In this document: piece by piece, positions 1 to 10,200 of the stretch | How the letters are laid out: every line of letters begins with the position of its first letter | Position numbering within the stretch: position 1 is the stretch's first letter | Assembly (NCBI GenBank): GCA_025201865.1 | Contig: MU602775.1 | Span: forward strand, 1 to 18,974 | DNA: 18,974 nt | DNA from: Ramicandelaber brevisporus | Taxonomy: Eukaryota; Kickxellomycota; Ramicandelaberales; Ramicandelaberaceae | Direction: 5' to 3' | Program-made: the position numbers and the translations under genes | The notes under the pieces: model-generated | Seen by the model: the letters and a program-made list of their open reading frames with translations, nothing else | The model's database searches: none | Told to the model about the DNA's origin: nothing

Positions 1-1424
1 GCGGACGGCGCGCCAAACACCTTGTCCATCTCCTCGAGCGAGCGGCCCTTGGTCTCTGGGTAGAAGTACCAGACAACCAGCAGCGACAGCCAGTTGAACG
101 CCATGAAGATCAGGTAGAACTTCCAGGTGATGGCTTGCATGACGATTGGCGCAACCTGGGCAATGACAAAGTTGAACAGCCAGTTGGAGGCGGTGGTGAA
201 CGACGTGGCCTTGGAGCGCACACGGAGTGGATAGATTTCGGCCGGGTAGATCCAGCCGACCGGACCCCACGAGTAGGCGAAGCCACCGACGAAGACGTAG
301 ACGAAAACAATGCAGGTGTACTTGGCAGCCTCGCTGGAGATGTTCATCGCGGCAGTGCCGTCATCCAACGTGACAGGCGTGCCTGTTGCACCCATGACCG
401 CGCCGATGACGAGGTACGCGAGACCCATGATGAGTGAGCCGGAGAGCAGGGTTGGGCGGCGGCCCCAGCGGTCAACGTACAGGATGGCGGGGATGGTCAT
501 GCCCATGTTGACGACACCGTTGATGCCCTGGGCAAGCAGCGTGCTCGACACGCTGCCGAGGCCGGCCTGCAAGAAAATATACGGCGCGTAGTACATGATG
601 ACGTTGATGCCGGTGAGCTGCTGCATGGCCTGGATGCCGATGCCGAGCCAGGTGCGGCGGCGCAGAACGGGGCGGAACAGTTCGCGGTACGAGCGCAGAG
701 CGGTGCGGCGGTCAAACATGACAGCATCCTTGATCTCCTGGTACTCGGCGAGCACGGCCGCGTCGGTCTTGTCGCCGTTGGCGCGCAGCTTGGCAAGCAC
801 GGCAATGGCCTCGTCGTCGCGGTCGTTGTCGACCAGCCAGCGCGGGGACTCGGGCATGCTGGTGATGCCGAAGCCAAGCAGCAGAGCCGGCGCAATCTGC
901 AGGCCGAGCGGGACGCGCCAGGAGGCGGTGGTGTCGCCGAGGTGCAGGAAGCCGTAGTCAATCCAGAACGAGACGGCAATGCCAATGGTGATGGACAGCT
1001 GCTGGAACGAGATGAGGCGGCCACGGAGCTGCTTTGGCGCAATCTCGGACTGGAACAGCGGCACAGCCATCGACAGCACACCAATGCCGAGGCCGGCAAT
1101 GACGCGGCCAAGTATAAGCACCCAGCGGGCCCACGCAGCACACTGCAGCGCACCGCCGACGGTGAACACAAAGGCGGCAATCATGATGGAGCGCTTGCGA
1201 GACAGGCGGTCGGTCATGGGTGCCGCAATGAGCGAGCCCAGGAAGCAGCCGAGCGTGAGCATTGCGACGATGAACCCGCGCATGAATGCGTCTGGCTTGT
1301 CAAAGTAGCTCTTGAAGTTGTCCATGGCCATTGCCGAGCCCATGACGCCGATGTCGTAGCCAAACAGGAAGCCGCCGATGGCAGCGAGCGCAGCTGCGCG
1401 GTACGATTGGCCGTGACCGGACAT
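1..1424 (-). CDS. MFS sugar (hexose-type) transporter, C-terminus cut by window edge
   Basis: This is a plasma-membrane sugar importer of the major facilitator superfamily, sugar-porter family. The reverse strand reads open for 474 codons from ATG at 1424 to the window edge, with no intron. Family signatures occur in order: GGFLFGYDIG (17-26, TM1), DRLSRKR (72-78, loop 2-3), a VPLFQSEIAPKQLRG block after TM4, PESPRWL (191-197), QQLTGIN (268-274, TM7), DRWGRR (318-323), a GWIYPAEIYPLR block near 390-401, and PETKGRSLEEM (456-466). The last motif normally sits just before the cytosolic tail, so only a short C-terminus is missing. ATG 1424 is the first minus-strand ATG downstream of a TATA box at 1660-1666 and has A at -3. 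Codons strongly favour G/C at the third position, unlike the MAPKKK, which suggests high expression (inference). QQLTGIN suits a monosaccharide substrate, but the exact sugar cannot be read. It is divergent from the glucoamylase. Confidence 0.95.
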   Translation of the reverse strand, partial: MSGHGQSYRAAALAAIGGFLFGYDIGVMGSAMAMDNFKSYFDKPDAFMRGFIVAMLTLGCFLGSLIAAPMTDRLSRKRSIMIAAFVFTVGGALQCAAWARWVLILGRVIAGLGIGVLSMAVPLFQSEIAPKQLRGRLISFQQLSITIGIAVSFWIDYGFLHLGDTTASWRVPLGLQIAPALLLGFGITSMPESPRWLVDNDRDDEAIAVLAKLRANGDKTDAAVLAEYQEIKDAVMFDRRTALRSYRELFRPVLRRRTWLGIGIQAMQQLTGINVIMYYAPYIFLQAGLGSVSSTLLAQGINGVVNMGMTIPAILYVDRWGRRPTLLSGSLIMGLAYLVIGAVMGATGTPVTLDDGTAAMNISSEAAKYTCIVFVYVFVGGFAYSWGPVGWIYPAEIYPLRVRSKATSFTTASNWLFNFVIAQVAPIVMQAITWKFYLIFMAFNWLSLLVVWYFYPETKGRSLEEMDKVFGAPS

Positions 1425-1494
1425 GCTGTCGCCTTGTGGGGTAGTGTGAATGTGGGTGTGAGTAAGTGAGTGTGTGTCGAAGGAGTGTGAGTGT

Positions 1495-1557
1495 GTGGAT
1501 GGAGTGGATGGAGTGGATGGAGTGGACGGTGTAGATGGCGTGGATGGCGTGGATGAG
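1495..1557 (+). repeat. 9-bp minisatellite, about 7 units
   Basis: Seven tandem 9-mers based on GTGGATGGA run without gaps (three exact copies, then GTGGACGGT, GTAGATGGC, GTGGATGGC, GTGGATGAG). They lie in the predicted 5' leader of the sugar transporter, where the RNA would read a pyrimidine-rich CATCCACTC-type repeat. The adjoining 1440-1490 is GT-rich. The period of 9 keeps an open frame on the plus strand (Val-Asp-Gly repeats), which I regard as incidental. Confidence 0.9.
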
Positions 1558-1659
1558 GTGTGGATGAGTCGATGGGATAGGATGGCGGCAGCGGCACGGA
1601 CACAGACACAAACACAGCAGCGACAGCGGCAGCAACACAAAAGCGGAAGACCAGGGCTG

Positions 1660-1666
1660 ATTTATA
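1660..1666 (-). promoter_or_regulatory. Candidate TATA box of the sugar transporter
   Basis: The minus strand reads TATAAAT here, 236 bp upstream of the transporter ATG at 1424. No minus-strand ATG lies between it and that start, which fits a leader of roughly 200 nt. The assignment rests on sequence match and position only. Confidence 0.4.
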
Positions 1667-1958
1667 GCGGATGTAGCACAGCGCTGCCCATTCTCGCTCC
1701 TCAAGTCAAAAAAGCGCTGGATGCGGCTCGGTCTGTGGTACATGTGATGTTTCTGATTCGACGCGGCGCAGCGATTGGCTGGCGCGATGATTGCTACGAT
1801 TTGACGTCAGAATCCACTGGCTCTCTGATCACTCTGCGACCAGGCGGAACTCGAGTGCATCGCAGCCTATTCGCAATCGATGCTGGGGGGATTCACTGGT
1901 CAGGTGTAGTCCGGTGCAGTCAGGTGCTGGTCAGGCGTGCGCACAACGGTTTCTGCGG

Positions 1959-1996
1959 GCTGCAGGTTGCAAGCTGCAGGTGGCAGCTGCAGGTGG
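1959..1996. repeat. Three clustered CTGCAG-centred repeats
   Basis: The unit GCTGCAGGT appears three times within about 38 bp. Each copy contains the 6-bp palindrome CTGCAG. The spacing is short and slightly irregular. It could be a binding-site cluster or simply local duplication; the sequence does not decide. Confidence 0.6.
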
Positions 1997-2161
1997 AGAA
2001 AAAAAGCAGCAGCACTTGGAGAGCAATTGGTTGCACATCCACATTGATCGATACTGCTGATTGCCTCGCTGGCTGCGTGACCGCGCGTCAAAATACAAAA
2101 TTGCCCCCGGAAACGGACCGGCCAGGGCACCTTCCAGAAACACAACCCTGCAGCCAGCCAT

Positions 2162-2389
2162 TCAGTCAGTCAGTCAGTTAGCCAGTCAGTCGACCGCTAG
2201 CACATGATGCCATCTGCCATCTGCCGTCTGCCATCTGCATGTGCGCGTGCCTGCCTGTCCGCCCGCCTGCCTGCCTGCTTTCATCGATACAAATACATGC
2301 GAGATGCTCCACCCCGCCATTCACCTGCCATCGCCATCGCCATTGCCATCGCCATCAGTCTCGCCATCGACAAGCACATCGACAAGCAC
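2162..2389 (+). repeat. Series of short tandem arrays upstream of glucoamylase
   Basis: Four small arrays follow each other: (TCAG)4 at 2162-2177; GCCATCT-type 7-mers, four copies, at 2209-2236; GCCATC-type 6-mers, five copies, at 2327-2356; and a perfect 12-bp duplication of ATCGACAAGCAC at 2366-2389. A CTGC-rich stretch lies between them at about 2248-2278. They keep an open frame of about 130 codons overlapping the glucoamylase start, but its translation is only repeat-derived residues. Confidence 0.8.
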
Positions 2390-2493
2390 ATCTCCCGCCG
2401 CGCGTCAGCTGACCTCCATTCCCACCCTCACTTCTTCTCTCTTTCACACAGGCACACATTCATCACTGTCTCTCCACTTTGTATATCGATCAA

Positions 2494-3912
2494 ATGCGTC
2501 TTCCTGTGTTTGCTACTCTTATTGCTGTGCTATCCGCTGGCGCTCGCGTCTCTGCATACCTTGGCCCGTGGCACGATGCTCAATACGCCTACGCCGTTAA
2601 TATGACGGCAGCTGCTGTCTCCCCGCCAGGAGGCTCTGCTGGCTCTGTTCAGGCGTCGCCCAGCCGTAGCCAGCCCGACTATTTCTACCACTGGGTTCGT
2701 GATGGCGCTTTAACTGTGCAGTTGCTGGTTGACCTCGTGCAGGACTCAACCACGTCAGCTACTGACCGTGCGCGCTTCTTGCAGCTCATCAATGACAATG
2801 CTGTGTTCTCGCGCAAGATCCAGAGCACCAGCGTGCCCATGGACAATGCAAAGTTCATGATGGATTCCAGCCCGTTCACCGGTCCGTGGTGCAACCCTCA
2901 GCGTGATGGTCCTGCTTTGCGCGCCACGATGCTTGTGCATCATGCATACTATCTCCGTTCCCAAGGCAAGGACATCTCGTGGCTTTACGATGGCAAGCTG
3001 CCGACCAACAGTGTGATCAAGACCGACCTCGAATACGTGTCGCACAACTGGCAGCAGGATGGCTGCGACATTTGGGAAGAGATCCGTGGCACTCATTTTT
3101 ACACCCGTCTTGTCCAGTATCGTGCGTTGATGGACGGCATGCACCTGGCCTCGGATCTGGGCGATAGCGGCGCATCGAGCTGGTATGGCCAGCAGGCTGC
3201 TGAGATTGCCCGTACGCTGACTTCATTCTTCGACAACAACGCCAAGGCTATCGTTCCGACCATCAACCGTACTGGCGGTCTGGACTACAAAACATCTAAT
3301 ATTGATGTGCAGGTGCTGCTTGCTGCAATCCACTCCGCTCCGCTGTCATCGACCTTACAGCTGTATGGACCTGATCACGATATGATTCATGCCACCACAG
3401 TTCGTGTCATCAATGCGTTCAAGCCACTGTATGCTGTCAACGCCAACTACCCAGCACTGGGCACTGCCATCGGTCGCTACCCGGAGGATCGCTATACTGG
3501 CTACGACTCGAATGGACTCGGCAATCCGTGGGCTCTTGCCACATCCGCCATTGCCGAAATCTGCTACCGCACCAAGTACGCTTGGAAGCAGCAGCTCAAG
3601 TTTGCCGTTACCGCTCTCAACAAGCCGTTCATTGATTACGTCGCCGCTTCCGGTGGAACCTCCTCGGTCTCGTTCACGGTTGGTGAGACTGTACTTTCAA
3701 CCGACTCTCGCTTTAATGTCGTCTTGAACGCACTGATGAGCACTGGTGAGAAGTACATGGAGCGCGTCAAGCTGCACACTGGTACTCCACGACACATGAA
3801 TGAGCAGTGGCTGCGCGACACTGGATACCAGACTGGTGCACCGGATTTGACCTGGTCGTACGCTGCCTATGCCACTGCCTATCGCGCGCATCGCCAGGCT
3901 GCCAACCAGTAA
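2494..3912 (+). CDS. Secreted GH15 glucoamylase without starch-binding domain
   Basis: This predicted exo-acting glucan 1,4-alpha-glucosidase of glycoside hydrolase family 15 would release beta-glucose from non-reducing ends of starch or glycogen. It has 472 residues in one exon. ATG 2494 is chosen because residues 1-21 form a signal peptide with likely cleavage after VSA, before YLG. The substrate-site block DYFYHWVRDGAL (62-73) matches the family region with Arg-Asp of subsite -1 (here R69, D70). GCDIWEEIRGTHFYT places the general acid at E195 by comparison with Glu179 of Aspergillus glucoamylase. MNEQ (E437) followed by LTWSYA (452-457) gives the general base, equivalent to Glu400. N-glycosylation sequons lie at N36 and N258. 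There is no CBM20 or CBM21 module, so raw-starch binding is not expected; yeast Sga1-type and Saccharomycopsis-type enzymes are similarly short. The divergent neighbour is a sugar importer, consistent with extracellular glucose release followed by uptake. Confidence 0.95.
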   Translation: MRLPVFATLIAVLSAGARVSAYLGPWHDAQYAYAVNMTAAAVSPPGGSAGSVQASPSRSQPDYFYHWVRDGALTVQLLVDLVQDSTTSATDRARFLQLINDNAVFSRKIQSTSVPMDNAKFMMDSSPFTGPWCNPQRDGPALRATMLVHHAYYLRSQGKDISWLYDGKLPTNSVIKTDLEYVSHNWQQDGCDIWEEIRGTHFYTRLVQYRALMDGMHLASDLGDSGASSWYGQQAAEIARTLTSFFDNNAKAIVPTINRTGGLDYKTSNIDVQVLLAAIHSAPLSSTLQLYGPDHDMIHATTVRVINAFKPLYAVNANYPALGTAIGRYPEDRYTGYDSNGLGNPWALATSAIAEICYRTKYAWKQQLKFAVTALNKPFIDYVAASGGTSSVSFTVGETVLSTDSRFNVVLNALMSTGEKYMERVKLHTGTPRHMNEQWLRDTGYQTGAPDLTWSYAAYATAYRAHRQAANQ

Positions 3913-4274
3913 TATTCTCTTCATCATAAGACTATTTTTTCTCAAATGGTTTAATTTAATGGCTTGGATCTTGATTACTAAATAACCAATCAATGCTTAA
4001 CTGGATTGAATGTGTCTATGCAGCAGCTGACTTTTCGTGCTTTTCGCTGAGCATGCTGCACTTTTTCGATAGTCTTTTCGATTTTTTTTTTTTAATTTTT
4101 TTTGCTTTTGCTTTTGCTTTTTCTGACTTTTTGCAACAAACAAATCGCGCGCATTCTATCCAAAACAAGTGGCTATAACAAGAGCAGTGTCTATCTGCAG
4201 ACTTGTATAATACACACGCGTGTGCCGTAGATAACAGCTGTATCTCCCTCTATCGTTAGCTTTTTAGTCTCGAA
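3913..4274. other. Intergenic: glucoamylase 3' end and MAPKKK promoter
   Basis: This 362-bp A/T-rich spacer contains no credible gene. The first part carries AATAA-type sequence near 3981, a plausible 3'-end signal of the glucoamylase. A CCAAT pentamer lies at 3986-3990. Long T runs and three GCTTTT-like units occupy about 4080-4120. TATAAT at 4206-4211 and a palindrome containing ACGCGT at 4213-4224 sit just upstream of the MAPKKK start. Confidence 0.6.
4213..4224. promoter_or_regulatory. 12-bp palindrome containing an MCB (ACGCGT) element
   Basis: CACACGCGTGTG is a perfect palindrome centred on ACGCGT, the MluI cell-cycle box bound by the MBF (Mbp1/Swi6) factor in yeasts. It lies 51 bp upstream of the MAPKKK ATG, next to a TATAAT at 4206-4211. 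Whether MBF acts here is inference; a single 6-mer can arise by chance. Confidence 0.35.
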
Positions 4275-7200
4275 ATGCAGTACGAAGCGGCTGTTCTTTT
4301 GGCATCGTCAACTGACGGTCTCGGTGGAAATGGCAGCAATAGTGCACCAACGGCTTTACCAGCGACTGGTGGTGGTCATCGAGGGCTCAAGAATCAGCCT
4401 GGTAATCAACAACAACAGCAGCAACAACAGCAACAGCAACAGCAGCAGCGAAGACGGAATCAACAGCAGCAACAACAAGTACAACAGGCAACTTCCTCTT
4501 CTTCTACTTCTTCATCGCCTCCACAGAATCACTCGTCAGTATCAATGTCGAGCCCTTCGGCTAAGCCTCGCGACATGAACAGTTACAGCCGACAATTCTG
4601 GGATATTGACGCGGTTACAGAATGGCTACAATCGAACGGCTTCAGTGAATATGTATCTGCATTCAGGCAGAACAACATTTGCGGACCTGCATTTCTCAAC
4701 TTGAATTCTCAGCAACTCGCGCAACTTGGAGTGCGTTCTTCTAGTCAGTCTCAAAGTAACAGTCCTCCTATTGATGGCGGCAATGCTGGTGACACTGTGC
4801 ATGCAGATGATAGCGCGCAAGATGTGCATGGAGGAGGAGAAGGAGTAGGAGTAGGAGGAGAGGGAGGATCGCCATTGAGACATGGCCGGAGGAATGATGA
4901 TCGTAAACGGCTATTGAATCACATCAGGAGACTCGCGCTGGCTCAGCCAATCAGACTCGACGATGCTATACTCAGCTCAATCACAACGACATCATTCTCT
5001 TCAAACAACAAGGGACCGAGTGTGCCGAGTAGTCTGGCTTCGTCTTCTCCTCGCAGTATCGGCGGTCTCAGTCCACAGCCAGCTTCTGGAATTGCATCTA
5101 ATGTTGTATCGTCACCACGGATACCAAGACGCAGAGCAAGTGAGGATGTGGGCGAGGCATTGGCTGGCAGTATCAGATCAGGCACACCAGTGGGCATTCC
5201 CGCCTTCTTTGGACGAGCACCATGCGTACCGTCTCCTGTTCCGCCCGTGCCGCCTTTACCATCCACCATTCAGCGTCCACATACTAATATTCAGCGCAGT
5301 CAGCAACAGCAACAGCAACAGCAATTGCCACCTGCTCCAATTCTTCGGCCGCAGCCAAAATCATATGGCAACTCGCAGCATCAACAGCAGCATCAAGTAC
5401 AGTCGCGGATGAGTGACTATGTTGATACATCCAGATCTCTTCAGCATTTGGACTATGAAGTTGGATCTCGTTCTGATGGTGATATATTTCAATCTGCACA
5501 GCATCAACAGCATATCCATCAATCCAGAACGCATAATCACCATCATCAGCACCAGAGAGTTAGATCGAGGCTGGCATCTGTTGATACTCAGCGTGGTGCA
5601 AATCCAGATATCAGCGATTCTGATGCTAGCGACGAAATGCCAATTGACTCGTCAAACAGAGGCCATCGCAGACAGTCAATGCTACTACAGGGATTTGATG
5701 AATCTGCGAATGGACCGGCATATGGCGCAGGAATGAGTCGCGCACTTGTGTCTGGTTCGCCCGGACCATCACCACGCACTACAGCAGCTGATTCATTGTC
5801 TATCACACCAGTTATTGCTAGTTCAACGGTCAGTCATCCAGGTCTCACTTTGCCATTGAAGAGTCCACTTCGTCTGGAACACTCTATTGCAAAGCCATCG
5901 TCACCCACAGCAGCCACACTGGTTCATTCACCACAGTCAGCTAGCCCACACACTCCAAGCTTCTTTGTACAGCGTGCGGCTGGATCATCTCGACTACAAT
6001 CACCAACTTCATCAACCGTTCCACCCGATTTCAATCACCTCATTCAGCGCACAGATAGTTCAACTCCAACAGCAATAGCAGATTCACTGCCACGTTCTAC
6101 TTCGTCTGCAGTGTCCTCAAATGTACCGCATAAATTACACCGCAAGCAAAAGAGGAAGAGCGGAATGATTATAGGTGGAGAATCCGTACTAATGGCTCAT
6201 GCAATGTCTAATTATAATGCATATGAAGATTACGATGGGATGCAAAGTGATGCAGCTATTGACGAAGGTGGTGGAGACCGTCGTAATTATAGAAATGTAA
6301 GAATGTCTCAGAGCACAGTTGATATTAGATCAAGTGAATCCACAAATACTGCAGCGGCATCAGCAGTAACTAGATATGTAACACAGACCATGGCACCAAT
6401 GATGGGCTATACTAGTGCAAAGATGCCTTCAACTGAACCACGCCCCTCGTTATCTCACGCGCAGCTCAGTTCATATGCTACACAGAGTGGCGCCAATATG
6501 CCAGCATCAAATGGACAATCACAACAACAGCTGGCTGCAATCTATGAAGATCAACCAGTGCCTGTAGCAGCAACAACAGTAGCAGCAGCAGCAACACAAC
6601 CACCACCACCAAGAGTGTCATCGTTGGCAGCGATTGATTCAATTGAACAAGGTCAGATTGGAATTGCAGATCAGCTGTCGGTCATTGAGTTGCCTGATAC
6701 CCCTACAGTCAACGAAGGTGCAGTTGTACCAGCAGTTGTCATTCCACCGCCTCCTCCAATCCCTCATTCTCTTGCCAATGTGCGCGATAATAATGCAGCA
6801 ACACCCTTTGGCAGTGCAGAAGACAGTTTTGTATTGAACACTCGAAGACTCTCTTCCACTCCTCGTGTTCCATCTAATAAACTGCCTCTCAGTATTGCTG
6901 ATGTGATGCCAGACCAATCTACATATCCAATGCCTCTTCCTCTTTCTAATCAGCACTACCATCAGCAGCAGCAGCAACAACATCATCAACACCAGCTTCA
7001 GCATGCAGTGTCTAGAATGGTCAGTACCCCACAGTTATCAAAAGCACAGATATCAGTCAGTAACAATAGCGGTGGATTGCATGGTAGCCAATCATTTGTT
7101 GAGTCTACGCCACAGTCATCGACTCCTGCGCCGCAGCTGCCTGCAATGTACGCAACATATAGTGGAAATAGATCGAGTCAACATCAGAATGAACAGTCAA

Positions 7201-10200
7201 GTGGCGGTAGAACTGCACTGCGTGATTTATGGGCACATCGACCAGGAACCAATGTGGAACGCGGCGGAAACGGAACTTCATCAGAGAATGCATCTCCTGC
7301 AACCCCAACTGCACCGCATGCTCCATTTATGGTAAACGCAGCCAACCATGGTTCATCTGGAAGTCCATCGACAGCTGGAAGTACGTCGAGTCTACTCAAT
7401 CAACAGTCTATTGTGCCTCGTCCTATTCCGCTGATGCCCCCTCAGTCTGCATCCACAGTTGGAAGCAATCAGACGCTAGTTCCGTCTATTCAGCGATCAG
7501 GTACTCAACAGAGCGGCCATTTGTTTAGTCAACCAGCATCGGCCACAGGTACACTGACCGAAAAGCCAGCGTCAGCTACTAGAACGCCAACAGACAAGAC
7601 AGCAGGAGAGAAGAGTGAAAAGTCAGGATTGTTTGCCAAGTTCTTCCGTGGCTTGCGTAAAGGTGATCGATCCAATTCAAAGGATGGCAGTGGTAGCAAT
7701 ATTCATAGTGGTAGTAGTAAAAGCGGAAGAGGTGGACCTGGAGCATCACCAGTTGAGCCTGGCTATATATCAGATTCCAAGAGTACCGCATCTCCTTCAT
7801 CTATATTATCGTCAACGTCAATGTCATTAAATGCCAATAGCAACAACAGCAACAACAATAGTAATAGTGTCAAGAAGTGGTGGAGACCAATTAAGGCACG
7901 TACAGAAAATGGAGACAGTACAGCTACAATAGAGTGGTGGCTAGCTTATATTAACAATTATAACAATAGCAATACAGTTAAAATGTCTCTGGATGAACAA
8001 ATGCCAACAGGCAAAAGTATTCGATACCAAATATTGGCTGCATTGGGCATTTCATTTTCTGTTATTAATGATTATAGATTATTGACTTTTGATGTCAAAG
8101 GCGATAAATATGTAGTTGACGATGATGAATTATTTGCACTGGCTACTCAATTTAGAAGAGAGTCTGATTTGAAAATAGTGGCGCAGCATTTCCCCCAGTC
8201 AACTGTCTCATCACAGACTGTGAATTCAACGTCGCCATCTGCCCGGTTCAATCGGACTCCTCTTTTGCCACTTGTATCACTATCTGGTCCATCCACGTCA
8301 ACAGAATCAAACAGCACAGCTACATCACCAGCCTCAGCTAGATTATCAACAGAGCTACCATCAGCAGCAGCAGCAGCAGCAACAGCAGCAACAACGGCTG
8401 GCTCACCATCTGGAAGCAGGCCTGGAGTTAGATTGTCACGCAGCAAGAAAATCAACAATAATCTCACAATTGACACAAAGGTTCTCTTCCAGGGTACATT
8501 TTCTCCAAACAGCGCCACTGCTGAGACTTCGGGTGATGGATCCTCAGCTGTTCCCGACTCATCTCACACTTCAGCAGCACCAAGCAACTCCAGTGCATTA
8601 ATGTTGCAGATTCAACCAATGCCTCGCGCAAGACCATCTGACTCAGACTCTGCTCGATCAACTTCCGCTGCTTCGCCTGGTCCTGACACTGTTCCACCCA
8701 GCTTGCGACCGAGCAACACTTCTTCATCTGTTGGTGCTGCGGTTAGATTATCAGACTTGATGTCAGACACTCAAACACTGGACACTCCGGCATCCAAGCG
8801 CAGTGCAGTGATGATTCCATGGATCGACCACTCTGCATCTTCATCAAGCGCTCCACATTCTGGTACTTCGCCTGTACGTCAGCCAGGCTCACCCACCGAC
8901 ACTCAATGGCCAGCTGGTAGCGGTGGTGGAGCTGGTACTGCCGGTACTGCCGGTACCGGAGGTAATAGTGGATCTAACTCAGCGATGACATCGTCTCCTC
9001 TAGCCACGCATCCTCCAATCACATTTGCTGGTGAACCACAGCCTGGAATGCGCACATCTGTTCATGGAGGTTCATCGAGTGCCAGCAACGAGTCTCCTCG
9101 TGATAGTTTGGCCCTGTTATCATCAACCACTGCGGGATCTGGAATGCACCCACTCGCATCTGAAATGGGCTCAGATGGTGTAACTGAGCCGCCTGCTCTT
9201 AATGTACATACAGCAACGCCATCTGGATCACACACGGCTCTTCCCACAATGTCTACAGCCCAGAATGATGACGGTAATAACTTGAATGTACCCCATATCC
9301 AACAAACGCCGCAGCCGCAGGTACAATTGGACAGATCAGCCTCGGTGGGATCTACTAAATCAGACTCGTCGCATATATCATCAGATCGAGGCACAATTAT
9401 ATCAGGCAAGTCGCGTGCGTGGAGCATGGAGAGACCAACGGTGGAGGTAATGTCAGAGCACTTGGATATGTTTTTCCCAGAACATGATTTGGATGAGCCA
9501 ATTCTGTGTGAAAGTACAGTGTCACTTAATAACATTGACGTAATATTGGATGCATCTGCCTCTCGTTCATCCTCAGTTGCTGCCATCGCTGGTGGATCGT
9601 CGATTGCCAATAGTACTAGTGATTTCAACTCGTCATCCTCATTTAGTACAAGTGGAATTGGTGGAGTCAGTAATGCTAGCAGTAACAATAGTGGAAATAG
9701 TGGAAATAGTCATATTAATGTCAATGGAAATGATAGCAATGAGTCATTAATTGTTATGAAATTGGATTCTCAGTTAGTAGAATCGAGAAGATACTCAACA
9801 AGCATTCACTCAAGAGCTCCATCTTCTGTTAGTGCCTCTATGCGTGGCGAAGCTATCCATCCAGCTGTAGCTGCTTTGAAGTATGAAGCACTTGGTGGTC
9901 CATCTGACCACATTCATTCTCACCATCATACTCCCCACCAACAGCTACAGCTACAACAACAGCTACAGCAACAGCAACAGCAACAGCAACAACAACAGTC
10001 ACAGTCACATCCTCCCGCTATCTATGAAACATCAGTTCCAGTCAACAATACCGATGACGAACAACAGCAGTCTTCAGCTCCACCAACTGTAGCACTGCAG
10101 GCACGTCGTAGTATTAGATATGTAGTTGACAAGAACAGACGCAGAAGAGAAAGCGAACTTCGTGAGATGGGATTCTCTCCTCCATTAACTGGCTCTCCAT

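Larger units (their letters stand above)
1425..2493. promoter_or_regulatory. Shared divergent promoter region of sugar transporter and glucoamylase
   Basis: About 1.07 kb separates the two divergent start codons. I see no convincing gene in it; open frames here follow simple repeats. It holds a minus-strand TATA box, a 9-bp minisatellite next to the transporter, a cluster of three CTGCAG-centred repeats, and several short tandem arrays near the glucoamylase. A branch-point-like GCTGAC (2408-2413) followed by a pyrimidine tract and CACAG (2447-2451) resembles a 3' splice site in the glucoamylase leader. A shared bidirectional control region is inferred from the layout. Confidence 0.6.

Noticed and set aside
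497-1743. Several open frames of 109-227 codons on both strands overlapping the transporter and its leader
   Set aside because: They overlap, out of frame, a transporter with clear family motifs. Their translations are Ser/Arg/Pro/Cys-rich shadows caused by G/C-rich third positions and by the 9-bp repeat.
1883-2317. CreA/Mig1-like sites (CTGGGG near 1883, CCGGGG-type and GCGGGG-type on the minus strand near 2103 and 2312)
   Set aside because: The SYGGRG consensus is expected about once per 250 bp on two strands, so three in about 1 kb carries no weight, although carbon repression would make sense for these genes.
2204-2605. 133-codon frame overlapping the glucoamylase start
   Set aside because: Much of the translation comes from simple repeats (Ala-Ile and Asp-Lys-His units), and the glucoamylase signal peptide fixes the real start at 2494.
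4081-4104. T runs as a possible RNA polymerase III terminator
   Set aside because: No tRNA-like fold or A/B-box pair was visible upstream, and long T runs are common in this A/T-rich spacer.
3993-4178. 61-codon frame between glucoamylase and MAPKKK
   Set aside because: It is mostly Phe and Leu from T runs and GCTTTT repeats, with no family features.
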